Shown here: one piece after another, positions 18,547-32,100 of the stretch
How the letters are laid out: each line of letters opens with the position of its first letter
How positions within the stretch are numbered: position 1 is the stretch's first letter
Assembly (NCBI GenBank): GCA_022771625.1
Contig: JALFCW010000003.1
Coordinates: 23,872-87,871 of the forward strand
Source: Prevotella sp.
Lineage (GTDB): Bacteria > Bacteroidota > Bacteroidia > Bacteroidales > Bacteroidaceae
DNA length: 64,000 bases
Direction: 5' to 3'
Position numbers and translations under genes: made by a program
The notes under the pieces: model-generated
The model's input: only the letters and a program-made list of their open reading frames with translations
Told to the model about the DNA's origin: nothing
Databases searched by the model: none

Positions 18547-20157
18547 ATGAAAATTGATTTGAAAAACATATTATTGGATGTAATGATGTTTTTGGCGGCT
18601 GCCGTCGTCACCTCTTGTTCGGATGACGACAGTCTTGCCTCCCGCGGTCTGGAGACCGTGGAGATGCCTATCTCCATCTCTATCCCAGCCGAAGGATTCG
18701 TCAATCCCACTGATGTGGGCATAGGCAATGATGAGCCTGCTTCGACGTTAGCCGTCACTCGCGCCCTTGGAGACCCAGGCACATACGAGCAATTCCATCT
18801 CCCCCGATATATCTACCTCTTCCTCTGCAACGAGAGCACCAACGGCACTGAGTCCGTCATATATCAGAAGATAGAAATCCCCGACAACGAACTCACCTCA
18901 TCATGGGAAAAGACCGTCTCGGGCACCGACAGCATATACACCTATAAAGGCACCGTCAGCATCAATCTCCCGCTCAACAGGAGCAAGGGTAAAATTTATG
19001 CCGCCGCCTCATATATCCCGCTGCATACCACAAATGCCTCTTCTTCTATGTCGGAAGACAAGGACAGCAATCATCTCTCCTTTAATTGTAAAAGGCCAAG
19101 CAAATTCGGCGACTCACAATATCCGCGAGAGTATATCAACGAATCAAAGACATATACTGATGGCACTTACGGCACGGAGGATGCCGTGAAGAACATCATC
19201 TTCTCCAATATCACCCTGCGTAACTATATGCAGGATGTATATTCCACACCATATAACAAGACGGATAACAAAGGTGATTATTACGGCACAATAACAGACT
19301 ATGCCTCCAATGTGCCGAACATCAACATAGTGCTCTATCACGTGGCGACAAAAGTGGACGTGCAATGGAGCATTGACGAGGATTTTCAGGGAACGGCAGA
19401 TTGGGCTGTGCCTAAGGTGAAGAGTAAAAGCAATCCCGGCGACCCTTTGGAGTCATATCCTCCCTCCACCTCAGGCAGCACCTATCTCCCTGCCCATAAG
19501 TATTGGACAAAATACGAATGTGATAATATGGTGAACAGTAAGGGCGAGGAGAACAAGCTCTTCTTCTCGCTTGTAGAGCTGCGCGACCTGCCCAAATACG
19601 GTTGTTTCCTCTTCCGTCCGTTGGAGACGGGAAACAGCGATTATCTCAGTTCATACAAAATCCGTCTTATAGGGTCGGAGACCACTCCGCAATATACCTT
19701 GAAAGATGAGAACGGAAATGTTACCAAATCCGGCTCAGTTCCCGCTCATGACAATACGTCTTCAGGTCCTACGGGTGCATACGTGGCATCAGGAGGCTAC
19801 AACACCTATTATTATCATCTTGACGAGAAGGACTACGGTATGAAATACCATGGCAGGGTAGTGGCATACGTCACGCCCAAGGTATATAACATTACGACAG
19901 AAGGCACCGAACCGGATGCAGACAACTTCATCAAGATGCGCCTCCTGTGCAACAACTACACCACATCCACCTCGGACGGTTCGAGCATATACAACGAGGA
20001 CCATGCCACCAAGGGATATAACACATACGTCAAGATATCAAAGCCTGATGAGGGCGACAAGATATTCACCCCATGGATAAGGGTGTTAATAAATGTTAAT
20101 ACATCGCAAAGGGCGCAGAACGTGATGAAAGTCACAGAAGAGCCGGAAATGAATTGA
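18547..20157 (+). CDS. Fimbrial accessory/tip lipoprotein
   Basis: Lipobox VVTSCSDDDS; fimbrial operon context between the Mfa2 homologue and the giant adhesin. Confidence 0.65.
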   Translation: MKIDLKNILLDVMMFLAAAVVTSCSDDDSLASRGLETVEMPISISIPAEGFVNPTDVGIGNDEPASTLAVTRALGDPGTYEQFHLPRYIYLFLCNESTNGTESVIYQKIEIPDNELTSSWEKTVSGTDSIYTYKGTVSINLPLNRSKGKIYAAASYIPLHTTNASSSMSEDKDSNHLSFNCKRPSKFGDSQYPREYINESKTYTDGTYGTEDAVKNIIFSNITLRNYMQDVYSTPYNKTDNKGDYYGTITDYASNVPNINIVLYHVATKVDVQWSIDEDFQGTADWAVPKVKSKSNPGDPLESYPPSTSGSTYLPAHKYWTKYECDNMVNSKGEENKLFFSLVELRDLPKYGCFLFRPLETGNSDYLSSYKIRLIGSETTPQYTLKDENGNVTKSGSVPAHDNTSSGPTGAYVASGGYNTYYYHLDEKDYGMKYHGRVVAYVTPKVYNITTEGTEPDADNFIKMRLLCNNYTTSTSDGSSIYNEDHATKGYNTYVKISKPDEGDKIFTPWIRVLINVNTSQRAQNVMKVTEEPEMN

Positions 20158-20163
20158 TTTGAA

Positions 20164-23100
20164 ATGCAAGAAACTATGTTGAGTATTAGAAGGATATACA
20201 CCATTATAGCAGCTATGCTGACCCTCTGCGCCACAACCATGGCGCAGACAACATTCAGCGGTCCTATACGATATGTCACAACGTCGGGCAACTATGCCAA
20301 CGACGGAACGTCGTGGGCGCAGGCTAAGAACAACCTGCAGGATGCCATAGAGTCGCTTCACGACTATATGACCCGAAACGGCATCACGGAGGGACGCGTG
20401 TATGTGGCGAAGGGAACTTACCGCCCCACCACATCTACCCCCGGTGGCGACGGTGTGCTATATACTTCTTTTCTCATCTATGATGGCATAACGGTGTATG
20501 GAGGATTTAATGCTACAAATCCCGAAGCCACTCCCGAAGACCGTATCGTCCTTGCTGCCGACGGAAAAACAGAAAGGACAATCTCTCAGGCCATAGGATT
20601 GAAGTGGCGAATGAAGAACACCACCACGCTCAGCGGTAATCACAGTAGCTCTACGGAAGATCCGATGAAGTGGAACTCATCAAAGAACGAATACGACGAG
20701 TCATTTACGGGCAACTCATACCATGTGGTATGGTTTGCCACCAACACCTCAACCCATTCCTCCGGTCTCGACGCAAGAAACCGTGCCGTGGGGCTTGCCA
20801 ATAAGGCAGCCATCGACGGATTCACTATCCAGGAAGGCAATGCCTCCAACCGCACTGTGCCCGAGGAGACCGACGGCCGCCATGCCTATCACAACAGCTA
20901 CGGCGGCGGTGTGTATATGGTGGCAAACAGTGAGGTGCGCAACTGTATCATACGTCAGAATGCCTCAGCACTGCGCGGAGGCGGCGTGTATATGGACGGC
21001 GGAGGACTGATGGAGCAGTGCTATGTGGCACAGAACCAGTCGGATGGTGTGGGCGTTACCGACGGCTATGGCGGCGGTGTGGCTTGTGATGACGGTGGCA
21101 TTGTGCGCAACTGTATCATAGAGAACAATGCCGGACGATGCGGCGGCGGACTGTCCATTGCCTTCTCCTCAATACCCGCTACTGACAAGGCGCGCTATGC
21201 CTCGTATGCCTCTGGATGCGTGGTGGCAAACAACACGTCGCAGGCTGAGGCTGGCGGTGTGTTCATGCGCAACGGCGGACTGCTCAACCACCTCACCATC
21301 ACATGCAACAACTGTGTGGGAGCGGGAGTGGTGTATAACAACCGGCGCTACGGACGCAGTGGCGGACTCTATGTGGATGGAGGCGGCATGGTGGCTAACT
21401 CCGTGATTTGGGGCAACATGGTGGCTGCCAATAATGATGTGCAGTATGCCACATACCGCGAAAGCTCAACCACACCGAAGGTGAAATTTGACTTCGTGGC
21501 ATTGTCAAAATACAACTATGTCGATTGGAGCGGTACGGTGAAGCGCACCAACGGTGTGTATTCCTTGAATGAGGAAAACAGAAACACGACAACTAAAGGG
21601 TATTATCCCGACTTCACCACACCGCCCTCAGACAAGGGAGTTAGTCAAGCCCCCGAGGTGCCCTTGAGCTGGATACCCCGCTCGTCGTCATACCTGCGCC
21701 ATCAGGGTATGCAGCTCAACGACTATCCAACGAGCGCCAACTATCCCAATGGCTCTGACTACGAGACGGAAGGCAAGGACGTCGTGGATGCGTTCCTTGT
21801 CAGCGACATGACAGGCAAGCAGTTTGCGCCCCGTTGTGTGCTTGGAGCCTTTGTGGCCAACAGTCCTACGGGAGAGCATGCCAGTGTGGTGAGTGTCGAG
21901 GACAATATAACTTCGATAATAACCGTTTTTATCGACCCATCTACAGATGCAGTTGTGTCTCCGTCAGAATATGACAATACGCCGATAGGCAATTCATGGG
22001 ACAATCCCTTCAATAATATCAACGATGCCTTGGATTATGTCAAGACACTTACTATTTCAGATACCAGTCCCGTGCAGATGCTTGTCAAGGAGGGCACATC
22101 CACAACGGCGGGAAATACCTATCTGCCCTATATCCGCTCGTCTTTCATAGACCTGCCGAGCCACGTGCGACTGTATGGCGGTTTCGCCTCGTCGCTCAAA
22201 GGCACTGACATCTCCAAGCGAAATCCCAAGGCTTATCCCACGCGCATCACTGCCAACATCACTGGCAGCGACTATGCCGAGAACGGATGCCATATCATCA
22301 CAGTGCGCCATGGAGCGACCGACGTCATTGTGGATGGATTCCAGCTCTACTTCGCCAATGCCCAGAAGAGCAGTGTGCTGCCGACCCTCGCTTTGGAGGG
22401 AGGAGCGGGCATCGCCATTATCAACAGCGAAGCCGACCAACCGATGAAGGACATCAAGATACGCAACTGTGTGGTAGCCAACTGCACTGCCTCGCAAGGC
22501 TCCGCCCTTTTCCTGCGCAACACTCCCGGTGCCGTGATGCAGGTGGATGTGGAGAACTGTATCTTCCACAACAATGCCGTCACCCGTGAGCAGGCAGCCA
22601 CCGTTGAGGCTACGGGCAACAACACCACGCTCACCCTCAATCACTGCCTCATTCGTGGCAACGTGGGATATGGCGTTATGGCAACTGATAATGCCAATAT
22701 CAAGGTGAAGAACACAGCCCTTCATGCCAATATTGGCTATAACTCATATAGCGGATCTTCGAATCCAAAGATTACCGACCTTATTGCCACGGAGTCCAAT
22801 CCCGACCCCAATGTCGTAACCTTCTATACGACATCAAATGGAAAAATATCTGTATCCGACGATGCAACGTCTGCCAATAATATGATGGACCTGGGAGTTA
22901 GTGATGCTGTTGCAACCGCAGTAGCCACCTCCAAGTTCTCCTATCACTCCTCATATACCTCCACCTATCCCAAGTTCGTCAACCCCACGAGCAACATCGG
23001 AGTGAACAAGGATGGCGATGTGACGATGTACGGTGGCGACCCCAACTGGATGCCGATGAACATGAACCCGATGGTGAATGCTGCCAACGAGAGTAATCCC

Positions 23101-26100
23101 GATTTCGGATTTGACTTCACGACAGTAACAACGAGAAATTATGGCGGTCTTTCTGATATAGGCGCCATTGAGAACACATCATTGCCGGAGTTTGGCAAGG
23201 TGATTTATGTCACGGAGAAGGGTGCCGGAAAGAAAGACGGTTCTTCTTGGAGCAATGCCATTGCAGGTAATACTGTGTATGACTTAGAAGGAAAGAACAT
23301 TCTTTCTGTATCAACAACTTCTGATGACTATATATCAGGAGTTTATAAAGAAACATCCAATGGTAACCTTGACTTTTGGGATGCAAGTTCGGGAAATACA
23401 ATAACGTCTGGTAAGGTAATAATTAAAAATAACAGATATGAACGTTATATCAGTGGACTTCAGTATGCTGTAGAAATCGCTTCGGCAAATAGTATTAGTG
23501 AAGTGTGGGTTGCAGGTGGAATATATACAGACTATAAAGGATATGTAATTAGGGATAAAGTAAATGTTTATGGTGGATTCCCCAATTATGGGAATCCAGG
23601 AAATTCAGAGCGTCATCCTTTATTGTCAAGTTCAGTTCCAGTAAGTATTTCTAATAGTGGATTGGCAGATCAAATTGACAAGTATGAAACTATTCTTCAA
23701 ATATCCAGTGAGTCACCTGTAACTTGGGATAATTCTGCTGGAAAATATACACTAAAGGATTGGGTGATAAGTAAGGTTAATTCGAAGACTGTTGAGAGAC
23801 GTACTGTGTTGAGACAGCCAGATGTTTGTATGCCAACTTGGTCACCAAGAAACCATACTTCCACCATCCCTGAAACAAAGAATGGTAATTATGCGGCAAA
23901 TACATATAGGTATAAGGGAGCTAAGAACGGTAAAGAAGATACAGAAAATTATATAGAATATAATGATGTGATATGGGATGGTTTTACCATACAAAATGGT
24001 TACATCACAAATTATTTTGCCAATAGAGATGGAGGAGCCGGAGTTCGATTGTTCCGAGGAGTGACCCTTTCTAATTGTATTGTGAAGAATAATGTAAATG
24101 TATCATGTAGAAATAGAGCAGGAGGAATTTATTGCGATGGAGAAAATACCACAGTAAATAACTGTTTTATTTTTAATAATGTAGCAGAACTTCGCGGTAA
24201 CTACAACTCAGATAATGCAGGTAATCCAAATGATGGTGGATTTGGGGGCGGATCATATATGATTGTTGGTACTGGATTTAACCTCCTTATATGTAGAAAC
24301 TACTCTTCAAAAAATGGAGGTGGTCTTTTCTTGGAATGTTCCACCTTTTATAATAATACTGTTGCTTACAATATTAGCGGAGATGGCGTTGGTGGAGTTT
24401 GCCATTGGACAAATCAACAATATTTGGATGCCAAGATAGAGTTATTTAATTGTCTGTTTTATAAAAATAGTGGACGTGCAGTGCATTCTTCTTCTCCTAA
24501 TTTTTTTACATCTCCTACAAATTGTTATGTGCATACAGTAAAAGACTTGGATGGAAGTGTAAGTAAAAAATTCACAACGACAGGTGAAAATAAATCGTAT
24601 GTTGGCACAACCTTGGCGAATCCTTTCTATGATGGAGATAATGCGATGATTAGTAATAATTATAGCTTGAAACCAAGTAATGAAACTTTAACTAATGATT
24701 GTATAAATACGGGAAATAATACTCCTAACGGAGCTACTTTGCCTTCTACGGATATTGACTTCACCGACCGTATCCAGGACTGTACAGTGGATATCGGTGC
24801 ATACGAGTTCAATGGTGCGTATAGCATCACGCCAGATGTAACGACAAGCGCAGACCAGGCGGTGTTCTATGTCACGCAGAACGGACGCGGCACTGGCTCG
24901 GCGGCTAATCCTGAGAATGCTGCTTGCTGGACCAAGCTGCAAAAAGTGTTGGATGCTGCGGGAAGATATTTGGAGGTGCATAAAGGCGATGAAGTCAAGA
25001 AACAAGTGATTGTGAAATTGGCGGGAGATGTACCAACGGAAAGTGTGGACGAGAGCGGAAATAAAACCTACAAGTATTCGGGCTTCGTCTATCGCCCCCG
25101 CCGCTCAAACAAGGTGACGGCTTCGGGACAGGAGGTGAACACACGCGACTATACCATCATCGTGCCCCACGGTGTGGAGGTATGGGGCGGATATAGCGAC
25201 GCCTTCACAAGTTCTGACAACAACGGATTCTATACCAAGGTCTCTGAGGGCAACTATACTGACAACCGTGATGTACTGAAAAACCGCACAACTCTCAGCG
25301 GTGTGTATCAGGCTGACGACCAGGATGTAAACGTGTATAATGTGGTGACGTTCACCAATGATACATATACCGAAGAGGGAACACTCAAGACACCAGATGC
25401 TCTTGAAAACATATCAGCCCGCGCCGTGCTCGACGGACTATTCATAGAAGACGGTAATGCCGACGGCGAGAAGCAATCTTCCGGAAAGAGAACAGACACT
25501 CGTGTGGGTGGCGCTGCCATCGTCACGGGATATGCACATATACGCAACTGCGTGGTGCAGAACAACAAGGCTACGGATGCCGGAGGTGGACTGTATCTCG
25601 AAGAGGGCGCATTGGTGAGCGGAAGTATCGTGCAATATAACGAGGTAACCAAGGGTGACGGAGGAGGACTATACGTGGAAGAACCTGCATCGGCATACTC
25701 TGAGAATGTCAACGCCGCAACCAACCCTGCCCGCATCTTCACGTCCGACATCATATATAACACGGCAAGCGGAGCGGGAGGAGGTATCTCGTTCACCACC
25801 GACGGCACGCCGAATGTCAGGGCAAACAGTGTGCTGTTCTGGCAGAACACGGGTAGCGAGCAGTCGAACGTCAACGGCATGACAACACCGACGGATGCAG
25901 GGAACACCAACCTTACCATCAAAGACTATCCCATATCCTTCTGCGCCACTGAGACAACACGTGAGCCGGGTATCAACAACATTTCCGTGAACACCGATGT
26001 GGACAAGGGTGTGCGCTTCGCCACAGAAACGTACAACCATGACTATACCGACAGCAAGGGAACGCCTGTCAAGAGGAAGCACAATGAATATGAGTTCTAT

Positions 26101-29100
26101 AAGATAAAGAAATACAGTCTGCTGGCACGTGGAGGCATGGAGTACAAGGACTATAAAGCCCTTGTCGAGAGTGATGCCCTTACCGCCGAAGACATGGCGA
26201 ATGTGACCCGCACATTTCAGGGCAACGACTTCATTGACATCGGAGCGAGAGCCATCGGCGAACTGGTGCTGCCTGTGGCAAATGAAGATAACCTCATGAC
26301 CCGAATCTTCGTGGTGAAGAACGAGGAAGACGTAGCCACAACATCCGTAGAGGTGATGCAGAACCAGACTACGAGTAAATACTATCAGCAGGAAGGCTCG
26401 TCGTTCGCCTATCCAATGCGCTATCTCGACGATGCACTTGAATACGTGAGGGATGCACGTAAGCTGAAGAAACTTAATGATGAACAAACCGACTCTGTGT
26501 ATGCATATAATGACACGAAGTTTGAGATTATCCTCAGCGGCGGAACATATTATCCTATGCGAAACATCAAGGGAGAATATGTGAACAGCCGCGGACGTAC
26601 ATATCTCGTGCCTGAAGGCGTGACCATCGTTGGAGGTGTCGAGACAAAACAGAGCGACGCAAGCAGTGGTGAGTCTTATTATGGAAATATCGCTTCTGTT
26701 GGAAAATTGCCAGAAAGTAATGTTGCATCGACAACATTTACTTATGGCACTTCAAATGTCGTTATCTCCCATCCCGAGATTAAGGACATCATAAAGAACC
26801 GCAAGCTCTCCGACATCAACCACAACAACATTGCCGAGCCGTGGGAGATGGCAGTGCAGACCATTCTGTCAGGACAGGTGGTGAACGGTAATTCCAACGA
26901 AAACGTATATCACGTCATAGCTTGTATTGCCGACGAGAAGCATGTGGGAGGACTGCCCGACGCTACGATTAAATATCACGACAGCAAAAGTGAGAAATAT
27001 GACTCAAATGCCGGCAATGGCACTGTTCCATACGAGCGTGGTGTGCCTGTAATCATTGATGGTGTGGAGATAGAGGACGGCACGGCTATGGGATATGACG
27101 CAAAAGCCGTGAACAGTGTATATACATATTATAAAGGTGGAGCTATTTGCGTCGAAGGCAACTGGGTTACTAATACTACTACCAATTCAGGAGACTATTT
27201 CAAAACATATACTGGCATAGACCGTCCTGTTGGCCACCGCAGCATCCCCCTTGAGGTGCGCAACTGCAACTTCCGCAATAATGGCGGATGCCTTGGAGGT
27301 GCCATCTTCACCGACAGCGAACTGAAGGTTTTTGCCTGCAACTTTGTGCAAAACTATGCCAAGGTGGAGACTGACCAAATAGGTAATAATAGTGTGACAT
27401 ACGCCGGACGTGGCGGCGCCATCAATGCCAGCTATAACACCGTAATAGTTAACTCGCTATTTGCAAACAATGAGGCTGACACGTCGCCATCGCCCGGCGG
27501 AGCTGAACTTAGGGGAGTGGGCGGAGCCGTGCTGCTCGGAGAGCATGCCTCGCTACACATGATAAACTGTGACGTGGTTCGCAATCTTGCCTATGCCTAT
27601 CCCGCTATCTATTGCTATGAGCCAAATAAAGGAGGCAAGTACTCTGATGGCGAACAAACATTGAAAACAAACAATCCACATAAGATAGTCAATACCATAT
27701 TTTGGGGCAATGAGGTGACTGGTGGCAGCGGGATGGACAAGGTTGCCAACTTTGACAAGGACTCACATGACAATACCAAGAACGCCGAGATGCTTTGGTT
27801 CTGCGCCTACGAGGAGGGTAAGGGCAACGCCCCTGTAAACTCCAAAAACAATATTGACTACCGACTCCAGGATTATGAGGGATTCGGAACTTTCATACCT
27901 TCGCTGTGGACAGGAAACTATAACAAGTTGGGCAGCGACAACAAGTCAATAGAAAATGTAGATGGTACTAATCCCGACAAGGATCCCAATACAGGTCTTA
28001 ACCCCGTTACCTGCAATATCATCATAGACTCTGACAACGATGCCATCAACGGACCGAACTTCATCAACCCGTCGTCAAAGGCAGGAAAGGCAGGATATTA
28101 TACCTCTGCTGACTGGATGATAGGTCGTATCAACAACCTCGTGGATAATGGATGGACATTCCTCCAGCAAGACCTGAAGGATGGTGACCCTAAGTTTGTC
28201 TATATTGACGATGAGGGAAATATCGTTAGTCAGAGCACCTCAGGGGCAGAGGCGGCGGGTGCAGGTATCTACCGCCGCACTGCTTACGACTATGACAATG
28301 TCAACACGGGTGAAACTGCTGTGCCAATCGGTAATGACAAGTATATGACATACGCCGATGGTACGGGCAAGGCGATGCTGCGTATTTCCACTGACCCTAA
28401 CCCTACTCACCACCAGACTTACATTGATCTCGGCGTGTATGAATACCAGCACGTGAAACTCGATCCGTCGGTGGAGAACGGACATGTAGATGTGCTGTGG
28501 GTGACGCAACAGGAGAGAACCAGTGCCTCGGTGGCTGACGGTAAGACTTGGGAGACGGCTACGAGTGACGTGCAGCGAGCTATAGAGACCTTGCTCGCAT
28601 CGCGCAACGGACACGACAAGGAAATCCGTATGCTCGAAGGACGATACCAACCCGTATATACCATCAACGGCAATCTCGGTTTCACTATCACTACCGATGT
28701 GACAACCGGCATAGTGCCGCCAGACTGGAAAGGCTCTACCACTAAAGGCGTGAACTCGCTCACCATACGCGGTGGCTACAGTAAGGATGTGCAGGGACTG
28801 GAGAACATCCACGACTATCCAGTATATCTTTTTGCTTCAGAACGCTCAGGTGTGGATGGCAATCTGCTCGGACATGTGTTCGTGATAGGTGATGTAAGGC
28901 AGAGGGAATCGACAGGTTATTCTACAGATAAGACGGTTACTACCGATGTGAAAGACTATGTCGTTCCTGTATATCTCGACGGATTGACCTTCTGTAATAT
29001 TAAGTCTATGCCGCATACAGATATTGCCGGAGGTAGTTGCTCAGGCGGTGCCGCTGTGTTCTATAAAGACCAGAAGAAGAATCAGGACGGTGAAAATGGT

Positions 29101-32100
29101 TCTCTTGTAGGTAAGTCATACGTCACGGAGAATGGAACAACAGTTGATTCATATACACAATATCCAATCAGCGGCACAGAATCTAAATATCCTCTCTATA
29201 AGCTGACGATGAACCGCTGCGACTTCCGTGTCAATGGAGCTACCTCAGAAGTGCCGGCAGTAACGATAGGCGCGGGTGGAGGTGAGGCTCTGATATATAA
29301 CTCCGTATTCCATAGCAATATGGGTAGTCCGCTCATCGCCACAGATACCAAGGTGGTAAACTGCACTTTTGCCCTCAATGGCGGTAGTATTCAATTCAGG
29401 AACACTGCACAGGGCAAGTCGGAGATGCACAACTCTGTGCTTTGGTGCAATAATGGATATAAGACTACACCTGAATGCACAGGACTATCGTCTGGAAGTA
29501 TGACATATAATGCCATATCGTCTCTCAGTTCAGACGATGATGACAATCATAATGTAACCTTGTCATCCGACAACAACGACGTGCTCCAAGGCCCGAACTT
29601 CTTTGCCCCGGCGGCATTAACAGCTGCTGACAGTTGGGCTAAGGCATCGCGTGACTTCCGTGTCAATCCGAGTGCAAAGATTATCGGTAAGGCATCGCCT
29701 AAGATATATGTGGATCTCGTGAGGGACCTCACGGGAAGGTATCCTTATACAACAACTGAGACTAAAAAAGATGACGACAACGACCCGTATTATGTGGACT
29801 TGGTGAAGAAGGATTTCGACCTTGCCAATAACACCCGCTATTACGGCTCTGCCGGTATGGAGCGAGGTGCATACGAATGTATCGCCACTCTGAGCCGTGT
29901 GTTGTATGTCAATCCCGAACGTGTGTCGTCAAGTGCCGACTATAACGGATTCTCATGGGAGAAGGCATATACCAAGGGCAATCTGCAGAAGGCCATCGAT
30001 GCCGCAGCCGTTTATTCTAACGTACATAATGAGAAATCGTATGTCTTTGTCAAGGGTATGGCCACATCCACCGGTGAGACCATCACCATGCGCGACAACG
30101 TAACGCTTTATGGAAGTCTGCCGTCAACCACAGCCATCAATACGGGAGTTGAGGAGACGACAGATAAGAATGGAAACAAGTATTACGATAACGACAAGAT
30201 AGAAAAATATATCAAGGCTATGGACGCCGACCGCGACGGTATGGCTTCTTCTTATTCCAAGCATACTATCGTGAATGGTGTAAAATCGGTGGAGCCTTTA
30301 ACCTACTGTCTTTTTGACGGACTTGAGATAGGCAGCGGAGATAACAACTCTGCCAATGTCGCTACATCGCCCGTGGTGGATATACAGCAAGGCAATGTGG
30401 CCCTGCGCAACTCCATCATTGCCAACAATGAGATTACTGCCACCGGTCAACCCCTCGTCAACCTCCAGTCGGGACTGCTCTACAACACGCTTATACGTGA
30501 CAACAAGGTGGCTGAAACTTCAGATGCTCTCGTCTCGCTTGGAGCTAACGGCTATATGCTCAACTGCACCGTAGTAGGAGGTGGCTTGACTCAAGGCTCC
30601 ACCGTCTCACACGCCATTAATAATATAATGTATAAGGAGACAGACGCAGCCATGCCTTTCGCTCCGTATTTCCGTCATTCCACCACAGCTTATCATGGAG
30701 AGATACCTGCGGAGGATGTTAGCAACCGCAACCTCTGGTATCAGTTGCATGAGAGAACTACTAATATTGAGGGAGGTGAGAATGGTGATGCTAACGACGA
30801 AAGTAAATACGATGGCAAGAGCCATGTGTCAGACAAACTCAAGCAGTATGTTGACTATACCTCAGACCGCGACCTTCTCGGCAATCCTCGCTTCCTTGGC
30901 TTGAAGGTGGATAACGGATGCTTCGAGACATGGTCAACGGGTGCAATGACTAAGTCAGGCTCTGTAGCCCCCAATGTCCTCTATGCCGATGGCTCCGCTG
31001 ATAACTATAACGGTCAGTATTATCCGCACGAGGGTTCGGTGGTTTATCTGCAGCCATCAGGTAAATTAGTATGTAAGAATATAACCGACGGAGCGGGTAA
31101 TGTGACATCGCATTACTTTACCGATTCCAATCCTCTGCGCCCGGGCTACGTTCTGGCATTGGAGGGCGGCTCGCTCTACGGACAGGGCAATACTATCGAC
31201 CTCCGATATGTGGCAGCCGAGCGAACCATCAGACAGCAAACCATCGGACAGCAAACCATCGCACAATACTCCCTCGTCTCACTGCCATTTGACATGAACT
31301 ATGGGACGGACGATAAAGGCAAAATGCCTTTCGTTACTACCACCACCTACGATTCCAACAATAATGTTACAGAGACAGCCGTTGCCCCATTCTCTCGATA
31401 TGAGTATGACGGTGAGGCACGAAGCCACTATAAGTACAGCTTTGCAGAGAGCAATTCTACATGCTGGAAACCGCTCACCACAAACATCCGCACTGCCAAC
31501 GAGGGTATGCTCATCGACCGTGGCTCTACAGCTACAGAGCAAAAACTTCGCTTCACGGCATACGGAGCGACTGCCGCTGACTATCCTTATCGTGAGTCTG
31601 CCGATAAGGATTATGTCACCCTCACTCAATATGACGACCGCACATCAATCGAAGGCGGCTCTGACTTCACCTCTGTATATAATATGGGATGGAATCTCAA
31701 GGGCATGCCTTATCTCATCAGTAGTTATCCGATATTCCAACAGATGGATGATGACTCGTATGTCATGAATGTGCCGCACGTCATATATACAATGAACCCC
31801 AATGGAAGCTATGTGACGAAGCAATCGTGGGCATCTTCTGCTGATAACACACTCTCGCCCGGAGAAGCCTTCTTCACACAGACTGCAACCATCAACACAG
31901 AGGAGCATCTCCACTTTGCCCAGCTCTTCTATACCTCTTCTGCTTCTACTAACACGGCCAGCACCCGTTCCGCCCTCAACATCTCCTTGTCTTCCGCAGA
32001 TGCAACAGGTGAGGATGCCTATAGGAGCTTGGGCGTCTCGCCCGCGGCTGGTGCTGTCTGTCTGCAGCCAGTGGATAACACCTCTGATGATAACACCTCT

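Noticed and set aside
22057-22725. 222-aa minus-strand ORF inside the giant adhesin (and many similar ones)
   Set aside because: Histidine/valine-rich antisense translation of GC-richer coding sequence; no start context or homology.
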